The position numbers and the translations under genes were made by a program. The notes beneath the pieces were generated by a model, which did no database searches, was not told where the DNA came from, and saw only the letters and a program-made list of their open reading frames with translations. Positions 1 to 8,303 of a stretch of 13,076 nucleotides of DNA are shown here, piece by piece. Source of the DNA: Amoeboradix gromovi. Its lineage: Eukaryota; Sanchytriomycota; Sanchytriomycetes; Sanchytriales; Sanchytriaceae. Each line of letters begins with the position of its first letter. The stretch's first letter is position 1. The DNA is taken from the NCBI GenBank assembly GCA_018985225.1, contig JADGIF010000240.1, positions 1 through 13,076 of the forward strand, read 5' to 3'.

Positions 1-326
1 ATGTCAAGGATAACAGCTGGGAGTATGGGGTGCTTAGATCATTAGGCTTTACAAAGGCAATACTTGTGAGAGTGTATATCTATGAATCAATGAGTATCGT
101 ATTAAGCAGTGCAGCACTTGGAACGCTGATTGGAAGTCTAACAGGGGTGTTTTTTTGTTTACAAAGCAACGTATTCCTGGAGCTGCCATGGGCTTTTAGT
201 TTCCCTTTAGAGTTCTATATTGTTATCATATTATTAGCGTGCATATTAGCTGTGACTGGAAGTATACTGCCATCACTTGAGCTGAATAAAAAGACGATAT
301 CGGCTACCATAAAAGGAACAAAATAA
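1..326 (+). CDS. FtsX-like (ABC3/MacB-type) permease, C-terminal end only
   Basis: This is the 3' end of a gene that enters from the left edge. The frame is open from base 3, so the apparent GTG at base 30 is not a start. The fragment (about 107 residues) begins with the motif NSWEYGVLRSLGFTK. This is the cytoplasmic signature that precedes the last transmembrane segments of FtsX/MacB-family permeases, whose usual form is ERRREIGVLRALG. Two hydrophobic segments follow, roughly VYIYESMSIVLSSAALG through LIGSLTGVFF, and FYIVIILLACILAVTGSIL. The short basic tail LPSLELNKKTISATIKG is typical of the family C-terminus. Such permeases normally pair with an ABC ATPase and act in lipoprotein or lipid export or in mechanotransmission in bacteria. 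In protists they are known but poorly characterised, so substrate and membrane are unknown. SMC4 begins 26 bp downstream. The TAA stop lies inside an AATAAA. Confidence 0.75.
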   Translation, partial: VKDNSWEYGVLRSLGFTKAILVRVYIYESMSIVLSSAALGTLIGSLTGVFFCLQSNVFLELPWAFSFPLEFYIVIILLACILAVTGSILPSLELNKKTISATIKGTK

Positions 327-327
327 A
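322..327 (+). promoter_or_regulatory. AATAAA polyadenylation signal containing the permease stop codon
   Basis: The stop TAA (324-326) forms bases 3-5 of AATAAA. With only 26 bp to the next ATG, the 3' UTR must be very short or overlap SMC4. Function is inferred from the hexamer and its position. Confidence 0.5.
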
Positions 328-352
328 TTAATTTCATAAACTCCCTTGATTC

Positions 353-3300
353 ATGCTAGCTGGTGATTCTTCACAGCATTCTTTGTATTTAAAACGTATA
401 GTCGTAGAGAATTTCAAGTCTTATTTTGGTAGGCACAATGTAGGTGATTTTCATCCTGACTTCACCAGTATAGTAGGAAGCAACGGAAGTGGTAAATCAA
501 ATATAATAGATTCACTATTATTTGTATTTGGATTTCGCAGCAACTATCTAAGACACTCTAAACTGAGTAATCTAATATATTCTGGCCATGTTCAATGTCA
601 ATTCTGTATCGTTGAACTGCATTTCTTGAAAGAGAATGTTGAATCCTTTGTTATAAGTAGAAAAGTAGACGTTAATAATACATCGACATATTATATAAAC
701 AATAAAGCCACCCCCTTTAAGCAAGTTAAGGATCTGGTTATGAGTTGGGGCATTGATTTAGAACATAATCGATTCATGATTTTGCAAGGTGAAATTGAGA
801 GCATCGCTCAAATGAAACCAACCGGTAATTCTGCGGTTGCGGGTATTCCTAATCCTGAAAGGAAATCTGTTGGTTTGCTAGAGTACTTGGAAGATATCAT
901 TGGCACAACTCATTTGCATTTGCCATTGTACGAATCATTTAACAAGGTTCAGGAGTGTGATGAGCTAAAGGAGCAATACTCTAGACAAGTAAACCACGCA
1001 CAGAAAGATAGAGACGAGCTTTTGCCAGCATTTGAGGAAGCTAATAGTTACATTCGTAAGCATAATGATAAGACAGAATTGCAATCAATGGTGTATCAAC
1101 AACAAAAGATGTTAACTCTTGAGCAAATTGAGCAATGCCGGGTTAATATGGACAAGATAACTCTCGATATTGAAGCCTTGCAGCAAGTTAAATTGAATTT
1201 AAAGTCTGATTTGGAGTCTATTCACTCTGAAATGCAGCAATATATATCCGCTCACTCTACCAACGAAAAGAAAACGAGTGCATTGAGATCCACCATCGAT
1301 TCGCTGGAAAAACAAGTTATTTTGATAGAAAACGATATTCAACATGCTAAACAGTCGATACAGCGTAAACTAAAGGCAACTAACACAAATGATGAAAAGT
1401 TAAATAATCTGGTGTTTGTTGATGATTCTTCTATCTTAGCGCTGGAGTCTGAGATAAAATCAATTGAATTCAACTTAAGTGCGGCTACAAAAGAAATGAG
1501 CGTTTTGAGATTGAAAATAAAATCTAAGCTAGAACCTATAGAAGCGGAATGCGATACTATCCAACACGCATTAAATCCAATCAACAAACAAATAGCCAGT
1601 GTTAAAACTGAGATGCAAACAGTCATAAAACAACAGTCTCAACTCAAATCAAAACAACAAGAAGTGTCGTCCAATAATTTAGTGGAAGCGCTCGAGAACA
1701 AAAAGCAGGAGATTGATTATATCAATCCCGAGATAAATAAACAAATTGTGTCGGTCCAGCAGTTGCAATCAGAATTGAATAACCTAGAAGTTCAAGTTGC
1801 AGAACGGGTTAATGAAATGGAATCAATTAGCTCTAAAATAGAATTTGGTAAGTCTGAAGAATCTTTGAAATTGTCAACTGACAAGACCAGTACTCATATC
1901 TACAAACTAAAGTCTAAAATCAATGGCATCCGTGGTAAATTAGGGGATTTAGGGACCATAGATCCCAAATACGACGTAGCAGTTAGTACTGCTGCGCCGT
2001 CACTCCACAACTTTGTTGTTGAATCAGTGGACGACGCAAATAAATGCGTTAATTATTTAAGAGAGAACAGGCTCAATAGAACCACATTTATTGTGCTAGA
2101 CAAAATTAAGAACAATAAAATCAACGAGACAAATGGAAATACCAGACTAATTGATTTGATATCATGTCCTGATGATTTAAAATGTGCTTTTTATCACGCA
2201 GTTAGAGACACTATAGTTGCTACTGATATTGATGAGGCAAGAAAGTTAAGTAAGAGTAACAGATATTGCAGAATAGTAACTCTGGATGGAAAAATGATAG
2301 AGCCGAGTGGTGTGATGAGCGGTGGTGGAAATAAAAGTTATTCAGGGGCATTGAATACCAGCTCCGTACCGCTAGGAAACAGTTATAGCAATAGAAACAC
2401 TGATATTGAGTCATCTGACAGAGAACTCGCAAAGCTAAAATCTGTAATTGCCAAATTGAATCAACAAATAGTAAATAAACAATCAGAAATAGAGAGCAGT
2501 AGTATTGCTTTGAAGGATATGCAGGATGTACACAAAGAATTAATTGCAGAGTACAATTCTTTAGAGCAAATGGACTCCTGGACTGCAGAAGATGATCAAC
2601 TGTTGAAATCTTTGGAAATACAAAGAACTGAATTATATAAAAAACTGCAGTCATTAAACCTACAAACAGAACCACTGATATCAAAACTACAAGCGCAGAA
2701 ATCATTGCTACAGGTAACTGGGGGAGATGACTTAGAATTGAAACAAGTCCGTGTGGAATCATTGCAAAAAGACTTATCAAGTATGCAGCAACGCAGTCAG
2801 CAAGCCAAGAAGGACGCTCTGATCTACAAAGAAGCGTATGCAAGGCTAAACAAAGAATCCTTGAAGCTGATTAAGGATTTAAAGGGATTAGAAAAGACTG
2901 TTCTGGATAATACTACCAAGTTGAGTAAACTACAGATTGAGAGTAAAACCAAAAGGGAGGAGCTGCTTTTATTTGAGCAGGAATTCATTAAAAGAGATAA
3001 AGAGTTACAGGAATATAAAAATAACATTAAACTAAAAGAGGAGGAGTTAAATAGTAGCAAGAATAATCTAATGACAACTAGTAACAATCTAGATGATGTT
3101 AAAAGGCAGGGACGTGCACTAGAAAGCCAACTGTCTAAAATTGAACTTGAAATGACTAAATTGGCCTTGCACGGTGATGAAGAATTCAAAATATACTCAG
3201 GAGAGCAACTAGATGCTGTCGATACTAATAAGCTAAACAAAGAGATTAAACATCTCGAGCAGCAGCTAGACAAAATGAATCCAAATCTATCTGCTTTAAA

Positions 3301-3965
3301 GCAATTTCAACTGCGTCAGGAACAATTGGATGAAAAGATTAAAGTTTTGGACAAATGCAAAGAAGAGCAAGAAAAGTGTAGACTGGAATTTGACAATTTA
3401 AAGGCAACAAGGACTAGTACATTTATGCATGGTTTCAATATAATATCGAAGAAATTGAAGGAAATTTACTGTTTATTGACAATGGGAGGCAATGCTGAAT
3501 TGGAGTTTGTAGACTCTTTAGATCCATTTAGTGAAGGGATACAATTTAGCGTAATGCCACCAAAGAAATCTTGGAAACTAATCAGCAACTTAAGCGGAGG
3601 TGAAAAGACTTTAAGTTCATTAGCGTTGGTATATGCTCTGCATCATTTTAAGCCGTGTCCAATATATGTCATGGACGAGATAGGTAAAATACACTAATTT
3701 AGACGCAGCACTAGATTTCAAAAATGTCGGTATTGTGGCGAGATACGCCAAGGAGCAATCAAGACACCATGCACAGATGATTATAATCAGTTTAAGGAAT
3801 CCGATGTTTGATTTAGCAGACAGGTTAGTAGGAATTTACAAGATAAATGGATGTACAAAGAGTATAACAACAGACTTGAACAAGTTATTGGAAGCTAAGT
3901 TCAAGATAAATAAACCAGTGCAACAGTCGCAGAGAATGACACAGCGAAATTTTGTATTAAAATAA
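353..3965 (+). CDS. SMC4: SMC4, ATPase subunit of condensin (two exons)
   Basis: Condensin core ATPase that pairs with SMC2 to compact mitotic chromosomes by loop extrusion. The joined protein is 1197 residues (exons 353-3683 and 3703-3965). Visible in order: head N-lobe with Walker A GSNGSGKS at residues 42-49; long coiled coil; hinge about 522-660 with GDLGTIDPKYDVAVS and ending in SGVMSGGGNKSYSG; second coil; ABC signature NLSGGEKT at about 1079; Walker B PIYVMDEID at 1103-1111; D-loop ALDFKN and C-lobe ADRLVGIYK. The SMC4-type LLEYLEDIIGT after the head and the hinge wording separate it from SMC1, SMC2 and SMC3. Length is near the lower end for the family (human about 1290). The second Asp of DEID is split by the intron. 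Without splicing the protein would stop after GKIH and lack the D-loop and C-lobe. The stop TAA overlaps AATAAA. The first in-frame ATG is used, leaving an 11-residue lead before the conserved head. Confidence 0.96.
3684..3702 (+). other. 19-nt spliceosomal intron in SMC4 (phase 1)
   Basis: The sequence is GTAAAATACACTAATTTAG. Removing it joins MDEI to DAALDFKNVGIVARYAKEQ, restoring the Walker B/D-loop that every SMC protein has. It has GT-AG ends and an ACTAAT branch-like element four bases from the 3' end. The in-frame TAA of the branch element stops unspliced messages. It aligns base for base with the three other introns in the window. Confidence 0.95.
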
Positions 3966-3966
3966 A
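3961..3966 (+). promoter_or_regulatory. AATAAA overlapping the SMC4 stop codon
   Basis: The TAA stop at 3963-3965 is embedded in AATAAA. Assigned as the polyadenylation signal by position and recurrence at the other genes. Confidence 0.5.
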
Positions 3967-4386
3967 ATGTTTATTAATTTATAACGCGAAATCTTTAAAG
4001 TTGCGTTTTTAGCTGTAAATGCTTACACTCATAAGGCATGTTGATATCTCTATTTTCAAGACTGCTGAATAAAAAATTACTCAGGGAATAAAAGACAACA
4101 ATGGTGTCCGCATTAAAGACGGGTATTTAATGCCCTAAGTATCCCTCTTGATTATGAATTCGTCTTATGATCTTTTCTGCAGCACGATTTTTGCCATGTT
4201 TGCTCCCAGAGCACTTAAAACTAGACACGAAGTGCATTTTATCTTTTTGTCCTTGGACCAGTCGTGCATTCGGTATCTGCTAGGGATTTCCTTATATTTG
4301 AGATATTTTCGATCGCGAGGCCTGAGACGTTAGAAGACTAGAAAGATAACATGTTGAAGCAATGCAGCTTAACTACGATAAATGGT
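3966..4386. other. 421-bp intergenic region with an interrupted coding-like frame on the minus strand
   Basis: No gene can be called here. On the minus strand one frame is open from 4279 down to 3995 except for a single TAA at 4127-4129. The upstream part contains a basic stretch with SFKCSGSKHGKNRAAEKI and an ATG at 4235-4237, giving 36 residues before the TAA. The downstream part adds 43 codons to a TAA at 3995-3997. No 19-nt intron matching the local consensus removes the stop or supplies a 5' exon. It could be a decayed gene or mobile-element relic, or chance. The plus-strand frame at 4148-4333 is its antisense and has no recognisable features. AAAACTAGAC at 4217-4226 recurs in the right flank of the window. 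Confidence 0.3.
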
Positions 4387-4391
4387 TTATT
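4386..4391 (-). promoter_or_regulatory. AATAAA overlapping the stop codon of the repeat-protein gene
   Basis: On the minus strand the TAA stop (4389-4387) is bases 3-5 of AATAAA, the same arrangement as at the permease, SMC4 and VPS54 genes. Confidence 0.45.
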
Positions 4392-4890
4392 TACTTATAA
4401 GGTGAACTGCTTGTTCTGAAATATCTATAGCAGCCAAACAGACGGATTTAGAAGGATTCTTGATGTACGAGATGTTCAGCCAGTTGGACTGAATTACAGC
4501 CAATTGCACGTCATGACTGGGGTTAGAGATATAATCGATGCAACAGCCATTTTGTTTGACTGCGGCTAATTGAACGGTTTCTGCAGGATTAGATATGTAT
4601 TCAATAGCTAAACCATTCAATAAAACTGCAGCTAATTGAACACGGACACTAGGGTTTTTTATAAGCTGAATAATGTATATGCTCTCATAGTTGCTTTGAT
4701 TGATTGCTGCTAATTGTAAAAGCTCCGGTGGATTGTCTATATATTCGATGGTATAAGGAGAAAGTTCGATAGCCAACAAACAGGACGGTATTGATGGGTT
4801 CTTTATCCATTGAATGACTGTGGGATTCGATTTAATCAATATTGGATGTATGTACTCGACCAAATTGATTAGAGACACAAAACGTTCCAT
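4387..4890 (-). CDS. Small protein of 22-residue HEAT-like repeats, function unknown
   Basis: A 167-residue protein built almost wholly of tandem units of 22 residues. The consensus is roughly GxxIxYIxNPSxxVQLAAVxxN. Units: 23-44, 45-66 (followed by four extra residues NYES), 71-92, 93-114, 115-136 and 137-158, with a degenerate unit at 1-22 and a half unit at 159-167. The NP(S/A) turn between two short amphipathic helices suggests an alpha-solenoid, but no catalytic motif is present. From memory, similar NPSxxVQLAAVKQNG repeats occur in bacterial, phage and giant-virus hypothetical proteins; this needs a search. The ATG at 4888-4890 is preceded in frame by a TAA 18 bases upstream, so no longer N-terminus is possible without an exon. 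It is divergent from NAMPT. No signal peptide or membrane segment is visible. It is probably a small scaffold or binding protein, which is inference only. Confidence 0.75.
   Translation of the reverse strand: MERFVSLINLVEYIHPILIKSNPTVIQWIKNPSIPSCLLAIELSPYTIEYIDNPPELLQLAAINQSNYESIYIIQLIKNPSVRVQLAAVLLNGLAIEYISNPAETVQLAAVKQNGCCIDYISNPSHDVQLAVIQSNWLNISYIKNPSKSVCLAAIDISEQAVHLISK
4417..4824 (-). repeat. Six tandem 22-codon repeats within the HEAT-like gene
   Basis: These are protein-level repeats (residues 23-158), diverged at DNA level. Units 4 and 5 are closest: GLAIEYISNPAETVQLAAV and GCCIDYISNPSHDVQLAVI. Register is 22 residues except for a four-residue insertion after unit 2. Confidence 0.85.
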
Positions 4891-5148
4891 CCTAAAAAAA
4901 GGGAAACCTTAATAAAACGAAAAAACAATTTAGATGTTCGTAAACATGTCCGTTATAAGTGCGTGGCGACGTAAAAATAGCAGATATTTCAGGTCACAAA
5001 CTGCTCTAAAAAATGTTTAAAAATGGAAACCTCTCAAAATACTCATCTTTGAACAGTGGTGTACATATTTTCATGGCTTATCCGAACCTGGATTGCTTTT
5101 ACATTAATGAATCTTCTACCGTTCCTTGAAACTACCTTACCAGGAATA
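4891..5148. promoter_or_regulatory. Divergent intergenic region between the repeat-protein gene and NAMPT
   Basis: Because the two genes diverge, their promoters must lie in this stretch of about 215-258 bp, depending on the NAMPT start. It is AT-rich. No clear TATA box or shared operator was found. Near the repeat-protein gene a T-run is followed by AGG-ATG (minus strand). A 28-codon ORF at 4934-5020 is not convincing as a gene. Confidence 0.3.
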
Positions 5149-6703
5149 ATGATTCCCTCCATTATTCTTACAGATTCCTACAAGATGGCGCACTTCTCCG
5201 AATATCCAGAATGCGAAAAAATGGTAGCTTATGGTGAGTTTCGTAAGCCTCTTGACAAGGATGATAATCGAATTGTATTCTACGGTATCCGCTATTGGAT
5301 AAAGATTATAGCTAAGCAATGGACCCTCGAGGATGTCTCAAAGTGTGAGATTTTTTTAAGTACTCATAACATTGGAGAGCCATATCCCTTTCCAAGAGAT
5401 TTGTTTATTTCATTTATAAACGAATGCGATGGACATTTTCCTGTAGAAATTGAAGCACTAGATGAAGCTTCGGTTATTTACCCACACGTGCCTGTATTTC
5501 AAATAACCGCGCTTAACAAATATTCTAAATTGGTTACATTTTTGGAAACCCTTTTGACTATGATATGGTATCCTTGTAACGTAGCCACCATATCTAGGCA
5601 TACTAAATCTGCTATTGATTTGTATTATTCAAAGACTGTTGATGAAGGCAGCTTCTCTTCCATCCATACGAAACTTCATGATTTTGGTTTTCGTGGTTGC
5701 ACGAGTGTTGATCAATCTGTCATTGGTGGGGTAGCTCATTTATTAAATTTCACTGGATCTGATACTTTGTCTGCGTGCTACTATGCTCAGTTTGAGTTAA
5801 ACAAAGGAAGACCAGTGGGATTTTCTATTCCTGCTACAGAGCACTCCGTCATGACCGCTTGGCAGAGTGAAGAAGCGGCTATCCGTAACATGATTGAGAA
5901 ATATGGCGAGGGAGTGTATGCCTGCGTAATGGATAGTTACGATTATGTGGAAGCATTGAGCAGCGTGTTACCAAACATTGCCAAGGAAAAGACAGCCAAA
6001 GGAGGCTATCTGGTGTTGAGACCAGACAGTGGTGATCCTGTGACTACAGTTTTACAGGCATTAGATGCGTCTGACAAAGTGTTTGGTAGCGTCTTGAATT
6101 CTAAAGGATACAAAGTTGTTCAAGGTTGCGGTGTCATTCAAGGTGATGGAATCAGCAAATCTATTGTGCTTGATATCCTAAAAGCAGCTGAATCTAAAGG
6201 ATACAGTGCAGAAAATATCTCATTTGGAATGGGTGCCGGATTACTCCAAAAGCATAACAGAGATACAATGTCGTTTGCTACTAAGTTATGTTTTATCGAA
6301 TACTCAAACAAGACAGTAAAACATGTTATGAAGTCCCCAAAAACCGATGATAGTAAAACATCATTGCCTGGTCAGTTGGCTGTATTGGAAAATGAATTGG
6401 GCGTATTTTAAACTAATATAGTTACCAGTTGTCTATCCAAAGAACGACCCAAACTACGCTCTGCCCAACCTGAAACCATTATTGAAATCAGTGTATAATG
6501 GATTAGATCCAAACAAGCGAGTGTTTAACTATGAACATCCACCCTCTCATAATTCCAGGGCGGGAAATGACTTTTGGGACATTGATTTTAGTGACTTGAA
6601 ATACAAACTAGAATCAAAATGGAAACAGTGTCCGCTAATCTACGACCCATTGAGTGCAGAGATCAAAGACAAGATTAGAAAAATTAAAAATAAAACAACT
6701 TAG
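5149..6703 (+). CDS. NAMPT: Nicotinamide phosphoribosyltransferase (NAMPT/NadV), two exons
   Basis: Makes nicotinamide mononucleotide from nicotinamide and PRPP, the rate-limiting step of NAD salvage, normally in the cytosol. Exons 5149-6402 and 6422-6703 give 511 residues, near the usual 465-500. Family motifs, numbered from the ATG at 5149: TDSYK at 8-12 (substrate-stacking Tyr); KLHDFGFRG at 175-183; GSDT at 203-206; ATEHS with the catalytic-type His at 232; RPDSGDP from 291 (Arg and Asp for PRPP/nicotinamide); IQGDGI at 330-335; GAGLLQKHNRD near 363-373. Exon 2 begins LPVVYPKNDPNYALP. No stop is reached upstream until a GTG at 5056, but eukaryotic starts need ATG. The ATG at 5149 has A at -3 and puts TDSYK at the usual distance from the N-terminus; ATG 5107 (14 residues longer) is the alternative. 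RPDSGDP is the form I associate with bacterial and phage enzymes, so transfer is possible. The end of the gene faces the SWIB gene, 10 bp away. Confidence 0.93.
6403..6421 (+). other. 19-nt intron in NAMPT (phase 0)
   Basis: The sequence is GTATTTTAAACTAATATAG. Removal joins NELG to LPVVYPKNDPNYALPNL and continues in frame for 93 residues. Retention stops translation after two codons (GTA TTT TAA). The branch-like ACTAAT occupies intron positions 10-15, as in SMC4. Confidence 0.95.
6689..6694 (+). promoter_or_regulatory. AATAAA inside the last NAMPT codons
   Basis: The hexamer lies seven bases before the TAG stop (6701-6703), within the codons for Lys-Asn-Lys. If this is the functional signal, cleavage would fall in or beyond the convergent SWIB gene, so the two 3' ends must overlap. 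Confidence 0.35.
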
Positions 6704-6709
6704 TTTATT
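6704..6709 (-). promoter_or_regulatory. AATAAA downstream of the SWIB gene stop, abutting the NAMPT stop
   Basis: On the minus strand the sequence reads TAA-TTGC-AATAAA. The signal sits in the 10-bp gap between two convergent stop codons. Confidence 0.45.
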
Positions 6710-6713
6710 GCAA

Positions 6714-7998
6714 TTAAGGAAATGCTTCTTGACTTGACGTAAATGTGTTTTGGTGTTCAGGGGATGGTGCATTTGAGAGTATCTTAGCTTCATCCAACAT
6801 CTCAAGGAAAGAACTGGATTTATGTAAACTACTAGAATCGATCTTAAGTTTGTCAACATCAGTTACCAAGGTCGACAAAATGGACATAACAGCTTGAGCT
6901 TGAAACCTCTCTGGAAACCCAAGTTGAATCAAATAATCGTCAGCCGTGTAGGTTCGCTTGCCGAACAAGACGACCGGTGGGACTTTACTGCGAATGTAAG
7001 ACCACAAGAATTTAAGACCAACTTGCCTTTGTTAATTTAAAGTACCTTGGGAAGTATTCTACCTGGCATATCCTTGAAAAGACCTCATTTGGCTTCACAA
7101 ACTTCATGTCAACAAATTTCGACTGTCTTCGTTTTAATGTTTGAGCAGAAGATAAGCCAGCTTGTTTGTGCTCCAAATACATCAGGAACTTGGCGCTTTT
7201 TTCTTGATCTCGAGGAGGAATTTGATATTTTAATGCCTTTGTTAACTTTGACCTTATTGTTTTGTTAATGTTACTTATAGTTGTGGATTCACAGCCCAAT
7301 AGTTGTCTTAGTGGTGGATTACATTCAATTGTTCCGCGAGATGATTTCATGTTGTTCAGTTTAATATCATATTTGATTTTAGTCACGGCAGCTTTAAAAG
7401 TAGTGAAATTGACACAAAGGTATACTGCTAAATCTGGAGCACATTTATACAACTTCACTCTACTGTACTTTTCAAGAGATTCCTGATTGTACGTTCCGGG
7501 GGTCTCATCCAAAGCCATAATATCGGTGCTTTCAATCGGAATTTGATGTAAATGTTTTTTAAAATCATATGTAGACGGATTAAATATCAATGAATTGCTA
7601 AGTTTTTGAAGCATTTGATCAGAGTATATCAATCCATCTTTAATAAGATTGTTGGTGGAAGCATACTTACAGATCAATGGAACCAATTCTTTGAAGTAAA
7701 CCTCTTTTTTTTTGATTATTGATCTCAAATCTGGAGACACCATATACAATATCTCATCGCAATCCGGTGTAAAATCAGTAGTCTCTATAAATGGATATGG
7801 GAACAGTGTGGATTCATAGTGTTGTTTTACCATGACAAGAATCTGATCAGAAATGTAATACCGCAAATCATATAAATCCATGTGGAATTTCAATTCAAGC
7901 TCATGCCTGATAGATTCCATAGTCTTCTGGAAGACATTTTCATTACAAATAATGTTTTCCAGCTCATTGATTATTGTTAGGAGAATCGAATTGTTCAT
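6714..7998 (-). CDS. DEK_C plus three SWIB/MDM2 domains, chromatin or transcription protein (two exons)
   Basis: Exons 7046-7998 and 6714-7026 (minus strand) give 421 residues. Residues 7-53 match a DEK C-terminal domain (IRHELELKFHMDL then YYISDQI). Residues 85-151 are a SWIB domain (SPDLRSIIKKKE, LICKYASTNNLI, IYSDQMLQKL, DFKKHL). Residues 184-253 are a second (CAPDLAVYL, KYDIKLNNM, IECNPPLRQLLG, INKTIRSKL). A third, weaker one spans about 300-372 (FSRICQVEYFPRQ, LKFLWSYIR, YTADDYLIQLGF, VMSILSTL); its helix 1-2 boundary is rebuilt only after intron removal. The C-terminal tail is Ser-rich. DEK_C plus SWIB is the layout of yeast Uaf30 (RNA polymerase I upstream activating factor) and of related plant proteins; SWIB is also found in BAF60/Rsc6. 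A nuclear DNA- or chromatin-binding role follows from the family. Three SWIB copies are unusual. The first ATG is used; the upstream region is non-coding. Confidence 0.8.
7027..7045 (-). other. 19-nt intron in the SWIB gene (phase 2)
   Basis: Read on the minus strand the sequence is GTACTTTAAATTAACAAAG. Removal gives YFPRQVGLKFLWSYIRSK, joining two ORFs that are otherwise in different frames and completing the third SWIB domain. Retention adds about ten residues and then a TAA. ATTAAC is at intron positions 10-15. Confidence 0.92.
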
Positions 7999-8303
7999 TA
8001 AAAGTATAAAAGAAGCACGTCGCCTCTATGAATTTGCTGAATATCAAGATGAAGCCTGTAATTCGGGATTTCAAAAACTGGCATCGAAATTCGTATTATC
8101 CTCATTAAAAATCCTTAGTTTTCTAGAAAATTAAGAATTTCCAGAAAAACTGGAAAAGCCATATGCTGTTCTAGTCAATTAAAAACTCTACAAAGATAGA
8201 AGATTGGGGCGATGAAATTTATTTGATCACTAGAAATGCTTTATTCAGCATTAACTAATACCAATATACAAGGGACCTCATCAATTTGAAACAAAAAATT
8301 TAG
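7999..8303. other. 305-bp divergent intergenic region between the SWIB gene and VPS54
   Basis: No gene is supported. A frame runs in from the antisense of the SWIB gene to 8134 but has no recognisable protein. A short ORF begins at the ATG near 8028 (26 codons, containing RDFKNWHRNS) without a plausible continuation. Both flanking promoters must lie here; GTATAAAAG at 8004-8012 is TATA-like. A perfect 7-bp hairpin sits at 8138-8156. AAATTTAG directly precedes the VPS54 ATG. Confidence 0.35.
8138..8156. repeat. Short perfect inverted repeat (7-bp stem, 5-base loop)
   Basis: TTTCCAG-AAAAA-CTGGAAA. It lies about 150 bp before VPS54 in non-coding sequence. It could be a dimeric protein-binding site or chance; it is not followed by a T-run. 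Confidence 0.4.

Noticed and set aside
30-32. GTG as the start of the permease gene
   Set aside because: The conserved permease motif begins upstream of it in the same frame, which is open to the window edge.
2220-3273. Two long minus-strand ORFs (207 and 149 residues)
   Set aside because: They lie antisense to the SMC4 coiled coil. Their Ser/Leu-rich, Cys-rich translations are typical shadows of Lys/Glu-rich coding sequence.
4893-4908. 16-nt intron-like GT...AG just before the repeat-protein ATG
   Set aside because: It lacks AYTAAY, differs in length from all confirmed introns, and no coding exon lies upstream.
4934-5020. 28-codon ORF containing ISAWRRKNSRYF, considered as a mitochondrial ATP synthase epsilon-like exon
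   Set aside because: Only the AWR and a spaced Tyr fit. It is too short, and no 19-nt intron extends it.
5056-5106. N-terminal extension of NAMPT from a GTG
   Set aside because: Eukaryotic genes start at ATG. The extension would put a hydrophobic segment ahead of TDSYK that the family lacks. The ATG at 5149 (or 5107) fits better.
7047-7486. Two plus-strand ORFs of about 73 residues
   Set aside because: Both are antisense to the SWIB gene, which has clear domains on the other strand.
8028-8108. 26-codon ORF with KNWHRN, considered as ribosomal protein eL29
   Set aside because: Only WHRN matches. The following residues differ, and the frame stops with no consensus intron.
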